Assembly: GCA_037385045.1 (NCBI GenBank)
Contig: JARRNJ010000021.1
Span: 1 to 63,688, forward strand
Length of the DNA: 63,688 nt
Reading direction: 5' to 3'
Source: JARRNJ01 sp037385045
GTDB lineage: Bacteria; Pseudomonadota; Gammaproteobacteria; JASBUN01
Position numbers and translations under genes: made by a program. Positions 1-7,274 of the stretch are shown piece by piece; position 1 is the stretch's first letter; each line of letters opens with the position of its first letter. The notes beneath the pieces were generated by a model. The model was not told where the DNA came from. It saw only the letters and a list, made by a program, of their open reading frames with translations, and searched no databases.

Positions 1-849
1 GAAGTTGCTGCCGTACTGCGTCATGCCGCTGAGGTTGAGGTCCATGGTGAAGCTGCCGGAACCGCCCATGCCCGGAATGGCGCCGGTGGTCACCGTTGAG
101 GTGGACGTCAACGCGCCGGACGCACCGAAAGTGAGGGTGCGGGCGTTGCCGCCGACGCCAACGCTGGTGCCCGGATCGGAGTCGACCACCGTCCCGTCGA
201 CGGAGGTGTACATGTCCCAGCTGCCGCCGCCGGTGTGGACAAAATACAACGTCGTCAGACGCGGGTTGCCCAAGCTATCGTAGGCAGTGAACGTCGTGGA
301 GTTGGTATACGTGCTCGGGTCCGTGGGATCGAAACTGGCACTGGTCAACGTACCGGTGCGGGACTCCAGATTGGCCTGCACAGTGGCCGACGTGGTCGCC
401 TGGGGCGGCAGATCGGCGGTGCTCAACTGCAGATCCGAAAGCGCGCCGGTGATGTTGCCATTGCTGTCCGCCGAGTAAGCGGTGAGACGCTGGTTCTGGC
501 TGTTCACCACGTAGCCGTTGCGATCAACTCCGAAGGCACCAGCACGGGTGTACACGCTGACGCCGTTGTCGTTGAGGCGGAAAAAGCCGTTCCCGCTGAG
601 GGCCAGGTCCAGATTATTGTTGGTGAAACTGACGTTGCCCTGGTTGAACTGCTGGCTGACGGAGGCGACCTTCACCCCGCTGCCGATGGCGTTGGCGGTC
701 ACACCCAGGTTGGATGCCGCATAAATGTCAGCAAATTCTGTCCGTGACTGCTTGAAACCGGTGGTGCTGGCGTTGGCAACGTTGTTGCCGATCACCTGCA
801 ATTCCTGCGAGGACGCGTTCAATCCGCTCAATGCTATACGAAATGCCAT
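1..849 (-). CDS. flgE: Flagellar hook protein FlgE, N-terminal part (cut by window edge)
   Basis: FlgE polymerises into the flagellar hook, the universal joint between rod and filament, outside the outer membrane. The reading frame starts at ATG 849 and stays open for 283 codons to the window edge, so the C-terminus is missing. The N-terminus begins MAFRIALSGLNASSQELQ and contains the rod/hook signature IGNNVANASTTGFKQSR, then the GNGFFRLNDNG and TRAGAFGVDRNGYVVN segments found in FlgE/FlgF/FlgG. The Ser/Thr/Gly-rich part after residue 120 fits the FlgE variable domain and not the shorter rod proteins. A strong Shine-Dalgarno (AGGAGGGG) precedes the start. It lies 24 bp after flgD, as the last visible gene of a flgB-C-D-E operon. 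Confidence 0.95.
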   Translation of the reverse strand, partial: MAFRIALSGLNASSQELQVIGNNVANASTTGFKQSRTEFADIYAASNLGVTANAIGSGVKVASVSQQFNQGNVSFTNNNLDLALSGNGFFRLNDNGVSVYTRAGAFGVDRNGYVVNSQNQRLTAYSADSNGNITGALSDLQLSTADLPPQATTSATVQANLESRTGTLTSASFDPTDPSTYTNSTTFTAYDSLGNPRLTTLYFVHTGGGSWDMYTSVDGTVVDSDPGTSVGVGGNARTLTFGASGALTSTSTVTTGAIPGMGGSGSFTMDLNLSGMTQYGSNF

Positions 850-873
850 GGGTCACCCCTCCTGATAGTTCAA

Positions 874-1566
874 TCACCGGATCTCACGCAGTTTCGAGAA
901 CGCGGTATCCCCGATGCCGGCCAGCCCCACTTGCAGGTTCTGACCCGACTGTCCGAATCTGACGCTGTTGATGCGTGCCGACGACAGGTTCTGCACTTCC
1001 TGACTGCTGCCGCCGATGAGCGCCTGTGCTTTCACGTAATAGTTGCCGGGCGCGGCGGTGCTGCCGTCGGCCAGCGTCCCGTCCCATTGATAGTCCACCA
1101 GCCCGGCGGCCTGGCTGCCGAGATCGATCTGGTGCACGAGCTGTCCGCTGCTGTCGTAGATCCCCACGGCCACATCCTGGGCGGCATTGGGAAGATCGAC
1201 CGCGCCGCTCAGGCCGTTGCTGTCGAGCGTCGCCGTCTGCGCCGGAACCAGCGCGCTGTGGCCCACCAGGCTTGCCGCCTGAAGGCCGCGGTCGGCCGTC
1301 ATGCTGCTGGCAAAGGATGAGAACGACTTCTGCAGGCCCTGGATCCCCTGCACGGTGCTGAACTGCGCCATCTGGGTCATGAACTCGCCGTTCTGCATCG
1401 GCTGCAGCGGATCCTGGTTGTTGAGCTGTGTAGTCAACAGTTTGAGGAAATCCTGCTGGCCCAGCTGGCTCTTGGGCGTGGGCGCCGACGCCGAGGCGCT
1501 GCTACTGCTGGCGTTGGCGCTGGTCAGGCCGAGACTCTGGAGGAGACTGGTATCGACGGTGGTCAT
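874..1566 (-). CDS. flgD: Flagellar hook capping (scaffold) protein FlgD
   Basis: FlgD caps the growing hook and guides FlgE assembly, then leaves the structure. The protein is 230 residues, normal for the family. The conserved N-terminal block is visible at about residues 34-80 (LGQQDFLKLLTTQLNNQDP, then MTQMAQFSTVQGI). The FlgD Ig-like/tudor part follows around residues 105-215, with the typical GNYYVKAQAL strand. An AGGAG Shine-Dalgarno precedes ATG 1566. It sits between flgC and flgE with short spacers, so it is cotranscribed from the promoter upstream of flgB. Confidence 0.96.
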   Translation of the reverse strand: MTTVDTSLLQSLGLTSANASSSSASASAPTPKSQLGQQDFLKLLTTQLNNQDPLQPMQNGEFMTQMAQFSTVQGIQGLQKSFSSFASSMTADRGLQAASLVGHSALVPAQTATLDSNGLSGAVDLPNAAQDVAVGIYDSSGQLVHQIDLGSQAAGLVDYQWDGTLADGSTAAPGNYYVKAQALIGGSSQEVQNLSSARINSVRFGQSGQNLQVGLAGIGDTAFSKLREIR

Positions 1567-1592
1567 AGTTGGCTCCTGTTGCCGCTGTCCGC

Positions 1593-2006
1593 TTATTGTC
1601 CGAGCCGCAGCGTAGCCAGCAGCAGCTGTTTGGCGGTTTTCATCACTTGGGCGTTGTTCTGATAGGTGCGCGAAGCGGAGATCATGTTCGCCATCTCCTC
1701 GATCGGATTGACGTTGGACTGGTACACGTATCCGTTCTTGTTGGCCATCGGGTTGCCCGGGTCGTAGAGCTTCTCCGGCGGCGTTTGCTTCTCGGTAACG
1801 CCGCTGACGCGCACGCCCACCGCCGACGGGTCCTTCTGCACACCGCTGAGCACGGCCGCGAACACCGGTTCACGCGCCCGATAGGCCTTCTGCGGATCGC
1901 CGCTGACGCTGTTGGCATTGGCCAGGTTGCTCGATACCGTGTTCAGCCGCAGCGCCTGCGCGGTCATGCCGGACCCGGCGACATCAAATATTTTGAACAG
2001 TGACAT
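1593..2006 (-). CDS. flgC: Flagellar proximal rod protein FlgC
   Basis: FlgC is a proximal rod subunit in the periplasm. The product is 137 residues, the standard length. It starts MSLFKIFDVAGSGMTAQALR and has the rod signature VSSNLANANSV near residue 25, the YDPGNPMANKNGYVY motif near residue 80 and the C-terminal helix NMISASRTYQNNAQVM. Both coiled termini needed for rod packing are present. flgB ends only 3 bp upstream, so the two are translationally linked. Confidence 0.97.
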   Translation of the reverse strand: MSLFKIFDVAGSGMTAQALRLNTVSSNLANANSVSGDPQKAYRAREPVFAAVLSGVQKDPSAVGVRVSGVTEKQTPPEKLYDPGNPMANKNGYVYQSNVNPIEEMANMISASRTYQNNAQVMKTAKQLLLATLRLGQ

Positions 2007-2009
2007 CGC

Positions 2010-2408
2010 TTATTTCCCCGTAATCGCCTGAATCATTGACTTGAACCGTCCGCCCAGAAACTGCAGCGTCGCCTCGTAACGAACCGCGTTGTCGGCAAAC
2101 GCCGCACGCTCCACCTGGACGTCGACCGTATTGCCGTCCAGCGCCGGCTGGCTCGGCACGCGATAAAGCGCTTCGCCGCCCGGCTGGCTCTGACCCGCGG
2201 TGCGGATTTGGCGCGGGTTGTCGGTGACCAACCCCAGGCCGCCGCCCTGTTGCGCCTGTTGCAGCGCGGCGCGAAAGTCGATGTCGCGGGCCTTGTAGTT
2301 GGGGGTGTCGGCGTTGGCGAGGTTGGAGGCCAGCAGCTCTGCACGGCGCGCACGAATCCGCAATGCGGCTACGTGGTTGCCCAGGGCAGTGTCAAAGTTG
2401 ATCGGCAT
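2010..2408 (-). CDS. flgB: Flagellar proximal rod protein FlgB
   Basis: FlgB is the first rod subunit on the MS ring. The chosen start at 2408 gives 132 residues beginning MPINFDTALGNHVAALRIRA, in line with the family. The signature ASNLANADTPNYKARDIDF is at about residues 27-45, and the C-terminal helix carries NAVRYEATLQFL. An in-frame TTG at 2444 would add 12 residues. It is rejected because a sigma54 promoter at 2447-2464 predicts a transcript starting near 2437, downstream of that TTG. First gene of the flgBCDE operon. Confidence 0.95.
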   Translation of the reverse strand: MPINFDTALGNHVAALRIRARRAELLASNLANADTPNYKARDIDFRAALQQAQQGGGLGLVTDNPRQIRTAGQSQPGGEALYRVPSQPALDGNTVDVQVERAAFADNAVRYEATLQFLGGRFKSMIQAITGK

Positions 2409-2446
2409 GGCTCGGTTCCCAATAGACGGTTCTCTGCCAGCCAAAC

Positions 2447-2464
2447 AAGCAACAGCCGTGCCAA
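2447..2464 (-). promoter_or_regulatory. Sigma54 (RpoN) promoter of flgBCDE
   Basis: On the minus strand the sequence reads TTGGCACG-GCTG-TTGCTT. This matches the -24/-12 consensus TGGCACG-N4-TTGC exactly, with the GG and GC doublets at the required spacing. The predicted transcript start is near 2437, about 29 nt before the flgB ATG at 2408. RpoN control of rod/hook genes is normal in polar-flagellated gammaproteobacteria (FleQ/FlrC type hierarchy). Confidence 0.88.
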
Positions 2465-2591
2465 CGATCCGATCGGCTTCAAATCAATACGTTAGGAAGG
2501 TGCACCGCGGAGGGAAGGCAAACCGGCGGCAAGTTCGCGCCGCGGGGGTGGCAAGATCTGCAGGTTGCTGGAAGGATGAGGGCGCCGGCGT

Positions 2592-3467
2592 TCAGGACTT
2601 CAACCGGTAGACTACACCGCCGGGGGAACGAACCATCTCAAAGGCATCGCTCAGGCCGCTGATAGACTCTGATCCGCCGAGGAACAGATACCCGCCTGGT
2701 TTGAGCGCCTTGGCCATGCGCACGACGATGTCACGCTTGGACTTGGAAGAGAAATAAATCAGGACATTGCGGCAGAAAATCACGTCGAAACGGCCCAACA
2801 GGGCGTAGCTTTGCAACAGGTTCAATTCGCGGAACTGGACCCGGGCGCGGATCGGCGAAATCACCTCCCAGGTGTCGCCGTGCGGACGAAAGTAGCGCTC
2901 CTTGCGCTCCGGCGACAGGCCGCGCGCCATGGCCAGAGCGTCGTAGCGACCGGCTCGCGCGTCACGCAGCATGGCAGGCGAAATGTCCGTGGCAACAATC
3001 TGTACCTCCCCCGTCAACGCCCCCGGATTGGCCATCTGATATTCGTGCACGACCATGGAAATGGAATACGGTTCCTGCCCCGAGGAACATGCCGCCGACC
3101 AGATACGCACGGTACCCTGCCGCATCTTCGCCAGTTGCGGAAAAACGGTATCGCGCAGGGTCTGGAACGGGTGATTGTCGCGAAACCATGACGTTTCGTT
3201 GGTTGTCATCGCTTCGATGATGCGCTCGCGCAGCGCGGAGGAACGGTGGTCCCTCAGTACTCTGACCAGCTGCCCCAGTGACTCCAGCTCGTATTCGGCG
3301 AGGATTCGGTTAAGCCGGCTGGAGACCAGATACTGCTTGTTGTCACCCAATACGATGCCACAGGCCTTTTCAAGGAATTCCCTGAAGTCCCCGTATTCTT
3401 CGGCAGTAATGGGATGCGACGACACGGTAGTATTCTCGGCCGGTTGCCAATCGTACAAAGGCTGCAT
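2592..3467 (-). CDS. cheR: Chemotaxis protein-glutamate methyltransferase CheR
   Basis: CheR methylates glutamates of chemoreceptors using S-adenosylmethionine, setting receptor sensitivity. The product has about 291 residues. The N-terminal helical domain (about 10-85) contains YLVSSRLNRILAEY. The SAM-binding Rossmann domain shows TNETSWFRD, RIWSAACSSGQEPYS (motif I), ATDIS and CRNVLIYF. The start is not certain. ATG 3467 is preferred over the upstream in-frame GTG 3479 and TTG 3482; none has a good Shine-Dalgarno. It follows cheV on the same strand after 150 bp. Confidence 0.95.
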   Translation of the reverse strand: MQPLYDWQPAENTTVSSHPITAEEYGDFREFLEKACGIVLGDNKQYLVSSRLNRILAEYELESLGQLVRVLRDHRSSALRERIIEAMTTNETSWFRDNHPFQTLRDTVFPQLAKMRQGTVRIWSAACSSGQEPYSISMVVHEYQMANPGALTGEVQIVATDISPAMLRDARAGRYDALAMARGLSPERKERYFRPHGDTWEVISPIRARVQFRELNLLQSYALLGRFDVIFCRNVLIYFSSKSKRDIVVRMAKALKPGGYLFLGGSESISGLSDAFEMVRSPGGVVYRLKS

Positions 3468-3506
3468 TGTGGGCAGCACCAATGATATACCGGCAAACTC
3501 GATCTC

Positions 3507-3525
3507 CGGTCAACAACATTGACCG
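3507..3525. repeat. Perfect inverted repeat between cheV and cheR
   Basis: CGGTCAA-CAACA-TTGACCG: 7-bp perfect arms around a 5-nt loop, 40 bp upstream of the cheR ATG. No T-run follows on either strand, so it is not a standard terminator. It could be an operator or an mRNA hairpin setting cheR levels relative to cheV. Confidence 0.45.
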
Positions 3526-3618
3526 CAACGAGTTGCAGGACCAATTGATTTCAGAACGAGGCCGACTCAGGCCGTGACGCTCGCCTCCCGGCGACGGGCT
3601 GCGTCGACCACTGGCCTA

Positions 3619-4542
3619 TCAAGCCGGCTCACCCAAAGCTTCCAGCACCCGGGTGGCAAGTTCGTCGGGACTGAATTTGGCGACGAAGCGGTTGGCGCCG
3701 ACCTTCTCAACCATAGCATTGTTGAATACCCCGCTCAGGGAGGTATGAAGCAGTATATAAAGATTCTGCAGCTCGGGATCGCCGCGTACTTCCCGCGTCA
3801 GAGTGTAGCCGTCCATTTCCGGCATCTCGATGTCGGAGATCACCAGCGATATCCGATCGTAGACTGAGCCTTCGGCGGCCCACTGATGCAACAGGTCCAA
3901 CGCCTCACGCCCGTTTTTTGCCATGACCGATTCCAGGCCGATCTGGTCGAGGGTACGCTTGATTTGCTTGCGGGCCACGCTCGAGTCGTCCACCACCAGC
4001 ACGCGGCGCTCCTGCTCGGCGCCGGACGCGGCATTTTCCTTGACATCGGTCGAAATCTCTTCCGACTCGCCCACCACTTCGGCCATGACTTTTTCCACGT
4101 CGATGATCTCCACCAACTCGTTGTCGACGCGGGTCACGGCGGTCAGGTAGCTGGCCATTCCGGAGCCCTTGGGCGGCGGCAGAATTTCCTCCCAGTTCAT
4201 GTTCACAATCCGGTCCACGGAACCGACGAGGAATCCCTGGGTCTTGCGATTGTACTCCGTGATCACCACGTAACACTGCTGGGGGTCGTCGACGCCGCCG
4301 CGCCCCACCGCCATCGACAGGTCCATGACCGGAATGGTCTTGCCGCGCATGTTGGCAATACCGCGCACCGCCGGGTGGGCGTTGGGAACCTTGGTCAGGG
4401 GCGGACAGTGAATCACCTCCTGTACCTTGAATACATTGATTCCGAACACCTGACTGCTGCCGAGATGAAACAGCAGCAACTCCAAACGGTTGCGACCCGC
4501 CAGACGGGTGCGCTGGTCGACACTTTCGAGTACGCCTGCCAT
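3619..4542 (-). CDS. cheV: Chemotaxis coupling protein CheV (CheW-receiver fusion)
   Basis: CheV couples receptors to CheA and is itself phosphorylated, giving adaptation. The product is 307 residues. The CheW-like domain covers about 15-165 (ELLLFHLGSSQVFGINVFKV, RGKTIPVMDLSMAVG). The receiver domain covers about 180-305, with the acidic pair in VLVVDDSSVARKQ, the phospho-acceptor Asp in LVISDIEMPEMDG, and the conserved Thr/Ser and Lys (LLHTSLSG, VAKFSPDEL). AGGAG lies 8 nt before ATG 4542. It is divergent from flgA, and a FliA-like promoter lies at 4578-4605. Confidence 0.96.
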   Translation of the reverse strand: MAGVLESVDQRTRLAGRNRLELLLFHLGSSQVFGINVFKVQEVIHCPPLTKVPNAHPAVRGIANMRGKTIPVMDLSMAVGRGGVDDPQQCYVVITEYNRKTQGFLVGSVDRIVNMNWEEILPPPKGSGMASYLTAVTRVDNELVEIIDVEKVMAEVVGESEEISTDVKENAASGAEQERRVLVVDDSSVARKQIKRTLDQIGLESVMAKNGREALDLLHQWAAEGSVYDRISLVISDIEMPEMDGYTLTREVRGDPELQNLYILLHTSLSGVFNNAMVEKVGANRFVAKFSPDELATRVLEALGEPA

Positions 4543-4577
4543 TGCCTGGTCTCCTGAACCTGTGGTGAGCTACCTTG

Positions 4578-4605
4578 CTATCGGCCCGCCTGCCCGCCCC
4601 CTTGA
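4578..4605 (-). promoter_or_regulatory. Candidate sigma28 (FliA) promoter of cheV
   Basis: On the minus strand TCAA and a -10-type GCCGATAG are separated by 16 nt. The FliA consensus is TAAA-N15-GCCGATAA. The -10 is excellent; the -35 is one mismatch off and the spacer one nucleotide long. The predicted start would lie about 30 nt upstream of the cheV ATG. Confidence 0.5.
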
Positions 4606-4617
4606 GCCCACCGCCCC

Positions 4618-4633
4618 GGGCACAGTACTTGCA
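4618..4633 (+). promoter_or_regulatory. Sigma54 (RpoN) promoter upstream of flgA
   Basis: The plus strand reads GGGCACA-GTAC-TTGCA. The GG and GC doublets are exactly 10 nt apart, as RpoN requires, with one mismatch in the -24 box (GGCACA for GGCACG). The predicted start is near 4644, giving a leader of roughly 75-105 nt that contains the inverted repeat at 4667-4686. Confidence 0.7.
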
Positions 4634-4666
4634 TATGGCATGAGCAGATTCGACTGGCCGGGCATT

Positions 4667-4686
4667 TTCGTCAAAGTCTTGACGAA
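4667..4686. repeat. Perfect inverted repeat in the flgA leader
   Basis: TTCGTCAA-AGTC-TTGACGAA: perfect 8-bp arms and a 4-nt loop, between the sigma54 site and the flgA start. It is not followed by a T-run. It could be an operator half-site pair or a leader hairpin. Confidence 0.5.
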
Positions 4687-4717
4687 TCTTCCCTGTACTC
4701 CAGGCCAGGACGTACAA

Positions 4718-5485
4718 ATGATTGATTCGGAATTTGTTCGGACCGCGACCATGAACCAAAGCCAGACCCGCAAATGGCGATTTCACCGGCTGACCGTGGC
4801 GTTGGCAGGGCTCGGCGCAATGGCGATCGCCTGGCACGTGGATGCCGCCCCGCAACTGCAGGACCACCAGTCCATCCGCAACGCCGTGCGCCAATTCCTC
4901 GCCGCGCAACTCAAGCAGCGCAAGGCCGATGTGCGCAGCATATCCGTGGGAGCCCTGGACCCCCGGCTGCGCCTGCCCCGCTGCAACAAGCCCCTGGAGG
5001 CTTTTGCCACCGGCGCCCGGCGACTGATCGGCTCGACGACGGTCGGGGTGCGCTGCCACGGCGCCAAACCCTGGAAATTGTACGTGTCCGCACAGACCGT
5101 CGTGGTCGGCAACGTGGTGGTGACCACCCTTCCCCTGGCGCGGCACCACGTCCTGAAGGCATCCGACCTGCGCGTGGCCCGGCGCGATCTGACCACGCTG
5201 CCGCGCGGCTACCTGGAGCAGCCGCAACAGGCGGTGGGTGAGGTGCTGCTGCGGCAACTGGGCGCAGGCCAGGTGGTGCGCCTGACGGAAATCGCCGCCC
5301 CGAAGCTGGTGCGCCGCGGAGAAACGGTGACGCTCACCGCCGATGCCGCCGGCGTTCTCGTGCGGATGAGCGGCAAGGCCTTGAGCGATGGCGCCTCGGG
5401 CGATACCGTACAGGTCAGGAACCTCAGTTCGCGCCGGGTGGTCCAAGGTGTTGTGACCGCGCCCGGCGTGGTGAGCGTGGAATAG
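4718..5485 (+). CDS. flgA: Flagellar P-ring assembly chaperone FlgA
   Basis: FlgA is a periplasmic chaperone for assembly of FlgI into the P ring. From ATG 4718 the product is 255 residues. A signal sequence (FHRLTVALAGLGAMAIAW, ending near HVDA-AP) is followed by an N-terminal domain and the SAF/FlgA C-terminal domain (LPLARHHVLKASDLRVARRD, then GQVVRLTEIAAPKLVRRGE and the final VQVRNLSSRRVVQG strand). ATG 4718 has AGGA 7 nt upstream. ATG 4751 gives a more usual short signal-peptide n-region (244 residues) but a weak ribosome site. Divergent from cheV. Confidence 0.93.
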   Translation: MIDSEFVRTATMNQSQTRKWRFHRLTVALAGLGAMAIAWHVDAAPQLQDHQSIRNAVRQFLAAQLKQRKADVRSISVGALDPRLRLPRCNKPLEAFATGARRLIGSTTVGVRCHGAKPWKLYVSAQTVVVGNVVVTTLPLARHHVLKASDLRVARRDLTTLPRGYLEQPQQAVGEVLLRQLGAGQVVRLTEIAAPKLVRRGETVTLTADAAGVLVRMSGKALSDGASGDTVQVRNLSSRRVVQGVVTAPGVVSVE

Positions 5486-5522
5486 CGTTTCGAAGCCGTC
5501 CCCCCAATTCCGCGGCAAACGC

Positions 5523-5549
5523 TAAAGTTTCCGACAAGGCGGCCGAAAA
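5523..5549 (+). promoter_or_regulatory. Sigma28 (FliA) promoter of flgMN
   Basis: TAAAGTTT-N11-GCCGAAAA. The -35 box and spacer match the FliA consensus (TAAAGTTT-N11-GCCGATAA) exactly and the -10 has one mismatch. It lies about 40 bp before flgM. FliA-driven flgM is the classic feedback loop, in which the anti-sigma gene is under the sigma factor it inhibits. The -10 lies inside a GGCC-GAAAA-GGCC inverted repeat. Confidence 0.85.
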
Positions 5550-5591
5550 GGCCTACGGAAGTGTATATTTTGCAGCCAGGAGACATCCAGT

Positions 5592-5912
5592 ATGTCTATA
5601 GAAATTAACGGCTTAGGTGATCCGCGCACGGTGGGGGCAGCGGACAGCAATGCAACCGGCGCTGCCACCAAGACGCAATCCGGTAACCCGCATGCGGCGC
5701 ATCAGAGCGCCCGCACGGGCGACTCGATCCAGCTTACCGATGTAGCCAAGCAGTTGCAGAAGCTGGAGGCGCAGCTCAAGGATGTGCCGGTCGTTGACGT
5801 CCAGCGCGTGGACGCGACCCGCCAGGCGATCGCCAACGGCAATTACGAAATTCACGCGGGAAACGTGGCCCAGAAGCTGACCCAGTTCGAAGCCTACCTG
5901 CCGCACCGGTAA
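5592..5912 (+). CDS. flgM: Anti-sigma28 factor FlgM
   Basis: FlgM binds FliA and blocks late flagellar genes until it is exported through the finished hook-basal body. The product is 106 residues, normal length. The disordered, Ala/Thr/Gly-rich N-terminal half is followed by the conserved FliA-binding part from about residue 45 (SIQLTDVAKQLQKLEAQL, then VDVQRVDATRQAIANGNYEI). AGGAG precedes ATG 5592. The FliA-type promoter is just upstream and flgN follows after 6 bp. Confidence 0.95.
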   Translation: MSIEINGLGDPRTVGAADSNATGAATKTQSGNPHAAHQSARTGDSIQLTDVAKQLQKLEAQLKDVPVVDVQRVDATRQAIANGNYEIHAGNVAQKLTQFEAYLPHR

Positions 5913-5918
5913 CAGCTC

Positions 5919-6398
5919 ATGCCCCCCACCAGCGACCAGGTAGAACGCATGCAGCAGCTGTTGGCGCAGGAAGTCGACAGCGCCACCGAATTGCGCACGC
6001 TGTTGAAGCAGGAGCAACAGGTGCTGGCCGAGGATCCGGCCAAGATCGAGTCGGTGGCCCGCTCCAAGTATGAGCTGCTCAGGCAACTCGAGGCGTTGCA
6101 CGAACAACGGCGGCGCGTGCTGGCCGACGCGGGCTTCACCTCGGACCGGGCCGGGGTCGAGCGTTACCTGAACGCCTGCGCGAACCGCAGTCTGAAAACC
6201 GCGTGGGAACAGCTTTTGTCGGTGGTGGCCGAGTGCCGCGAGAACAACCAGGTCAACGCGACCATCGTTGCGCACAGCCGGCGCGCCATCCGCGACACCC
6301 TCGCTCTTCTGCACGGCGCGAACCCGGCCGCCGCCACCTATGACCCCACCGGCCGAACCAGCGACACCGGTATCAGCAGAAGCTGGGCCAAGGCCTGA
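5919..6398 (+). CDS. flgN: Flagellar export chaperone FlgN
   Basis: FlgN is the cytoplasmic chaperone that delivers the hook-filament junction proteins FlgK and FlgL to the export gate. The product is 159 residues and almost entirely helical (MQQLLAQEVDSATELRTLLK, then SKYELLRQLEALHEQRRRVL), as expected. The C-terminal region has NNQVNATIVAHSRR, a typical FlgN motif. Six bases separate it from flgM, so both are in one transcript. Confidence 0.92.
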   Translation: MPPTSDQVERMQQLLAQEVDSATELRTLLKQEQQVLAEDPAKIESVARSKYELLRQLEALHEQRRRVLADAGFTSDRAGVERYLNACANRSLKTAWEQLLSVVAECRENNQVNATIVAHSRRAIRDTLALLHGANPAAATYDPTGRTSDTGISRSWAKA

Positions 6399-6555
6399 GT
6401 CCGGGCCCCGGTCGTATCTTTCCGCACCAGCCGCCTGCCAACCCCACGGCTCCGACAACACCCAGGCTACCGGCCAGTCCGTCATGGTATGATCGGCGGC
6501 AACGAACCGTACACTTTGCCTCAGTCCAGGAGCTCGCGCGCAACGGAGCCTCGCC

Positions 6556-7263
6556 GTGACACAAGCTGACAGGATCACAGACCGTACAATCATCTCCGGG
6601 TTGATCAAACGCATCAAGGAGCAGCGCGCCCTGCTGACCGTCAGCCTTCCGAATACCAAACAGACGTTCAACAGCGCCATTCTCGACATTGACGAGGCGC
6701 TCACCTACCTGATCCTCGATGAGCTCACGCCGCAGCGCGGCCACGAAAAACTGATGGAACAGGGGATGTTGAACGCCCGCGCCGTGGTGCAGGGAGTCGA
6801 AACCCGTTTCTCGACCTCGCTGGAACAAGCGGAGACCGAATCGGGGATCTGGCTGTACCGGGTCCGGTTCCCGACGGAAGTCTCATACCTGCAGCGCCGT
6901 TCCAGTTTTCGGATACCCGTGGGGGAATCGAGCGGCGTGAGGGCCCAGCTCGCCAAGACGGAACAGCAGCCGTTCGAAGTACGCGTGGTGGACTTGTCCG
7001 AGACCGGACTGGGCGTGGAACTGCGTGCCTATGCCCAATTACAGCGCGGGGAGTTGCTGGCCTGTTCCCTGTTTCTTCCCAACCGCAAACCCATCAGCTG
7101 CAAATTTGAAGTCCGTTACACCCAGATTTTGTCCCAACCGGAACGCCATCGTGTCGGTGGCCGGCTGGTGGAGCTGGCGAGCGGCCACCGCAAGACCATC
7201 GCCCGCACAGTAACGGACCTGCAACGGGATCTGATTCGCAAGCTCGGGCGCAACACCACCTGA
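6556..7263 (+). CDS. ycgR: c-di-GMP-responsive flagellar brake protein, YcgR/FlgZ family (PilZ)
   Basis: YcgR-type proteins bind c-di-GMP and act on the flagellar motor to slow or bias rotation. The product is 235 residues. A YcgR N-terminal domain (about 1-105) is followed by a PilZ domain with both ligand motifs: RRSSFR at 114-119 (RxxxR) and DLSETG at 146-151 ([D/N]xSxxG). It lies about 160 bp after flgN, the position occupied by flgZ beside flgMN in Pseudomonas. It connects to the c-di-GMP protein at 61723-63609 only by theme, not by operon. Confidence 0.93.
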   Translation: MTQADRITDRTIISGLIKRIKEQRALLTVSLPNTKQTFNSAILDIDEALTYLILDELTPQRGHEKLMEQGMLNARAVVQGVETRFSTSLEQAETESGIWLYRVRFPTEVSYLQRRSSFRIPVGESSGVRAQLAKTEQQPFEVRVVDLSETGLGVELRAYAQLQRGELLACSLFLPNRKPISCKFEVRYTQILSQPERHRVGGRLVELASGHRKTIARTVTDLQRDLIRKLGRNTT

Positions 7264-7274
7264 CCCGTGCGCGG

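Noticed and set aside
2010..2444. Longer FlgB starting at TTG 2444
   Set aside because: The sigma54 promoter places the transcript start downstream of that codon, and the added residues are not FlgB-like.
3905..5518. A 537-codon minus-strand frame spanning cheV and flgA
   Set aside because: It crosses the promoters and both genes in the wrong frame and shows no domain; cheV and flgA are certain.
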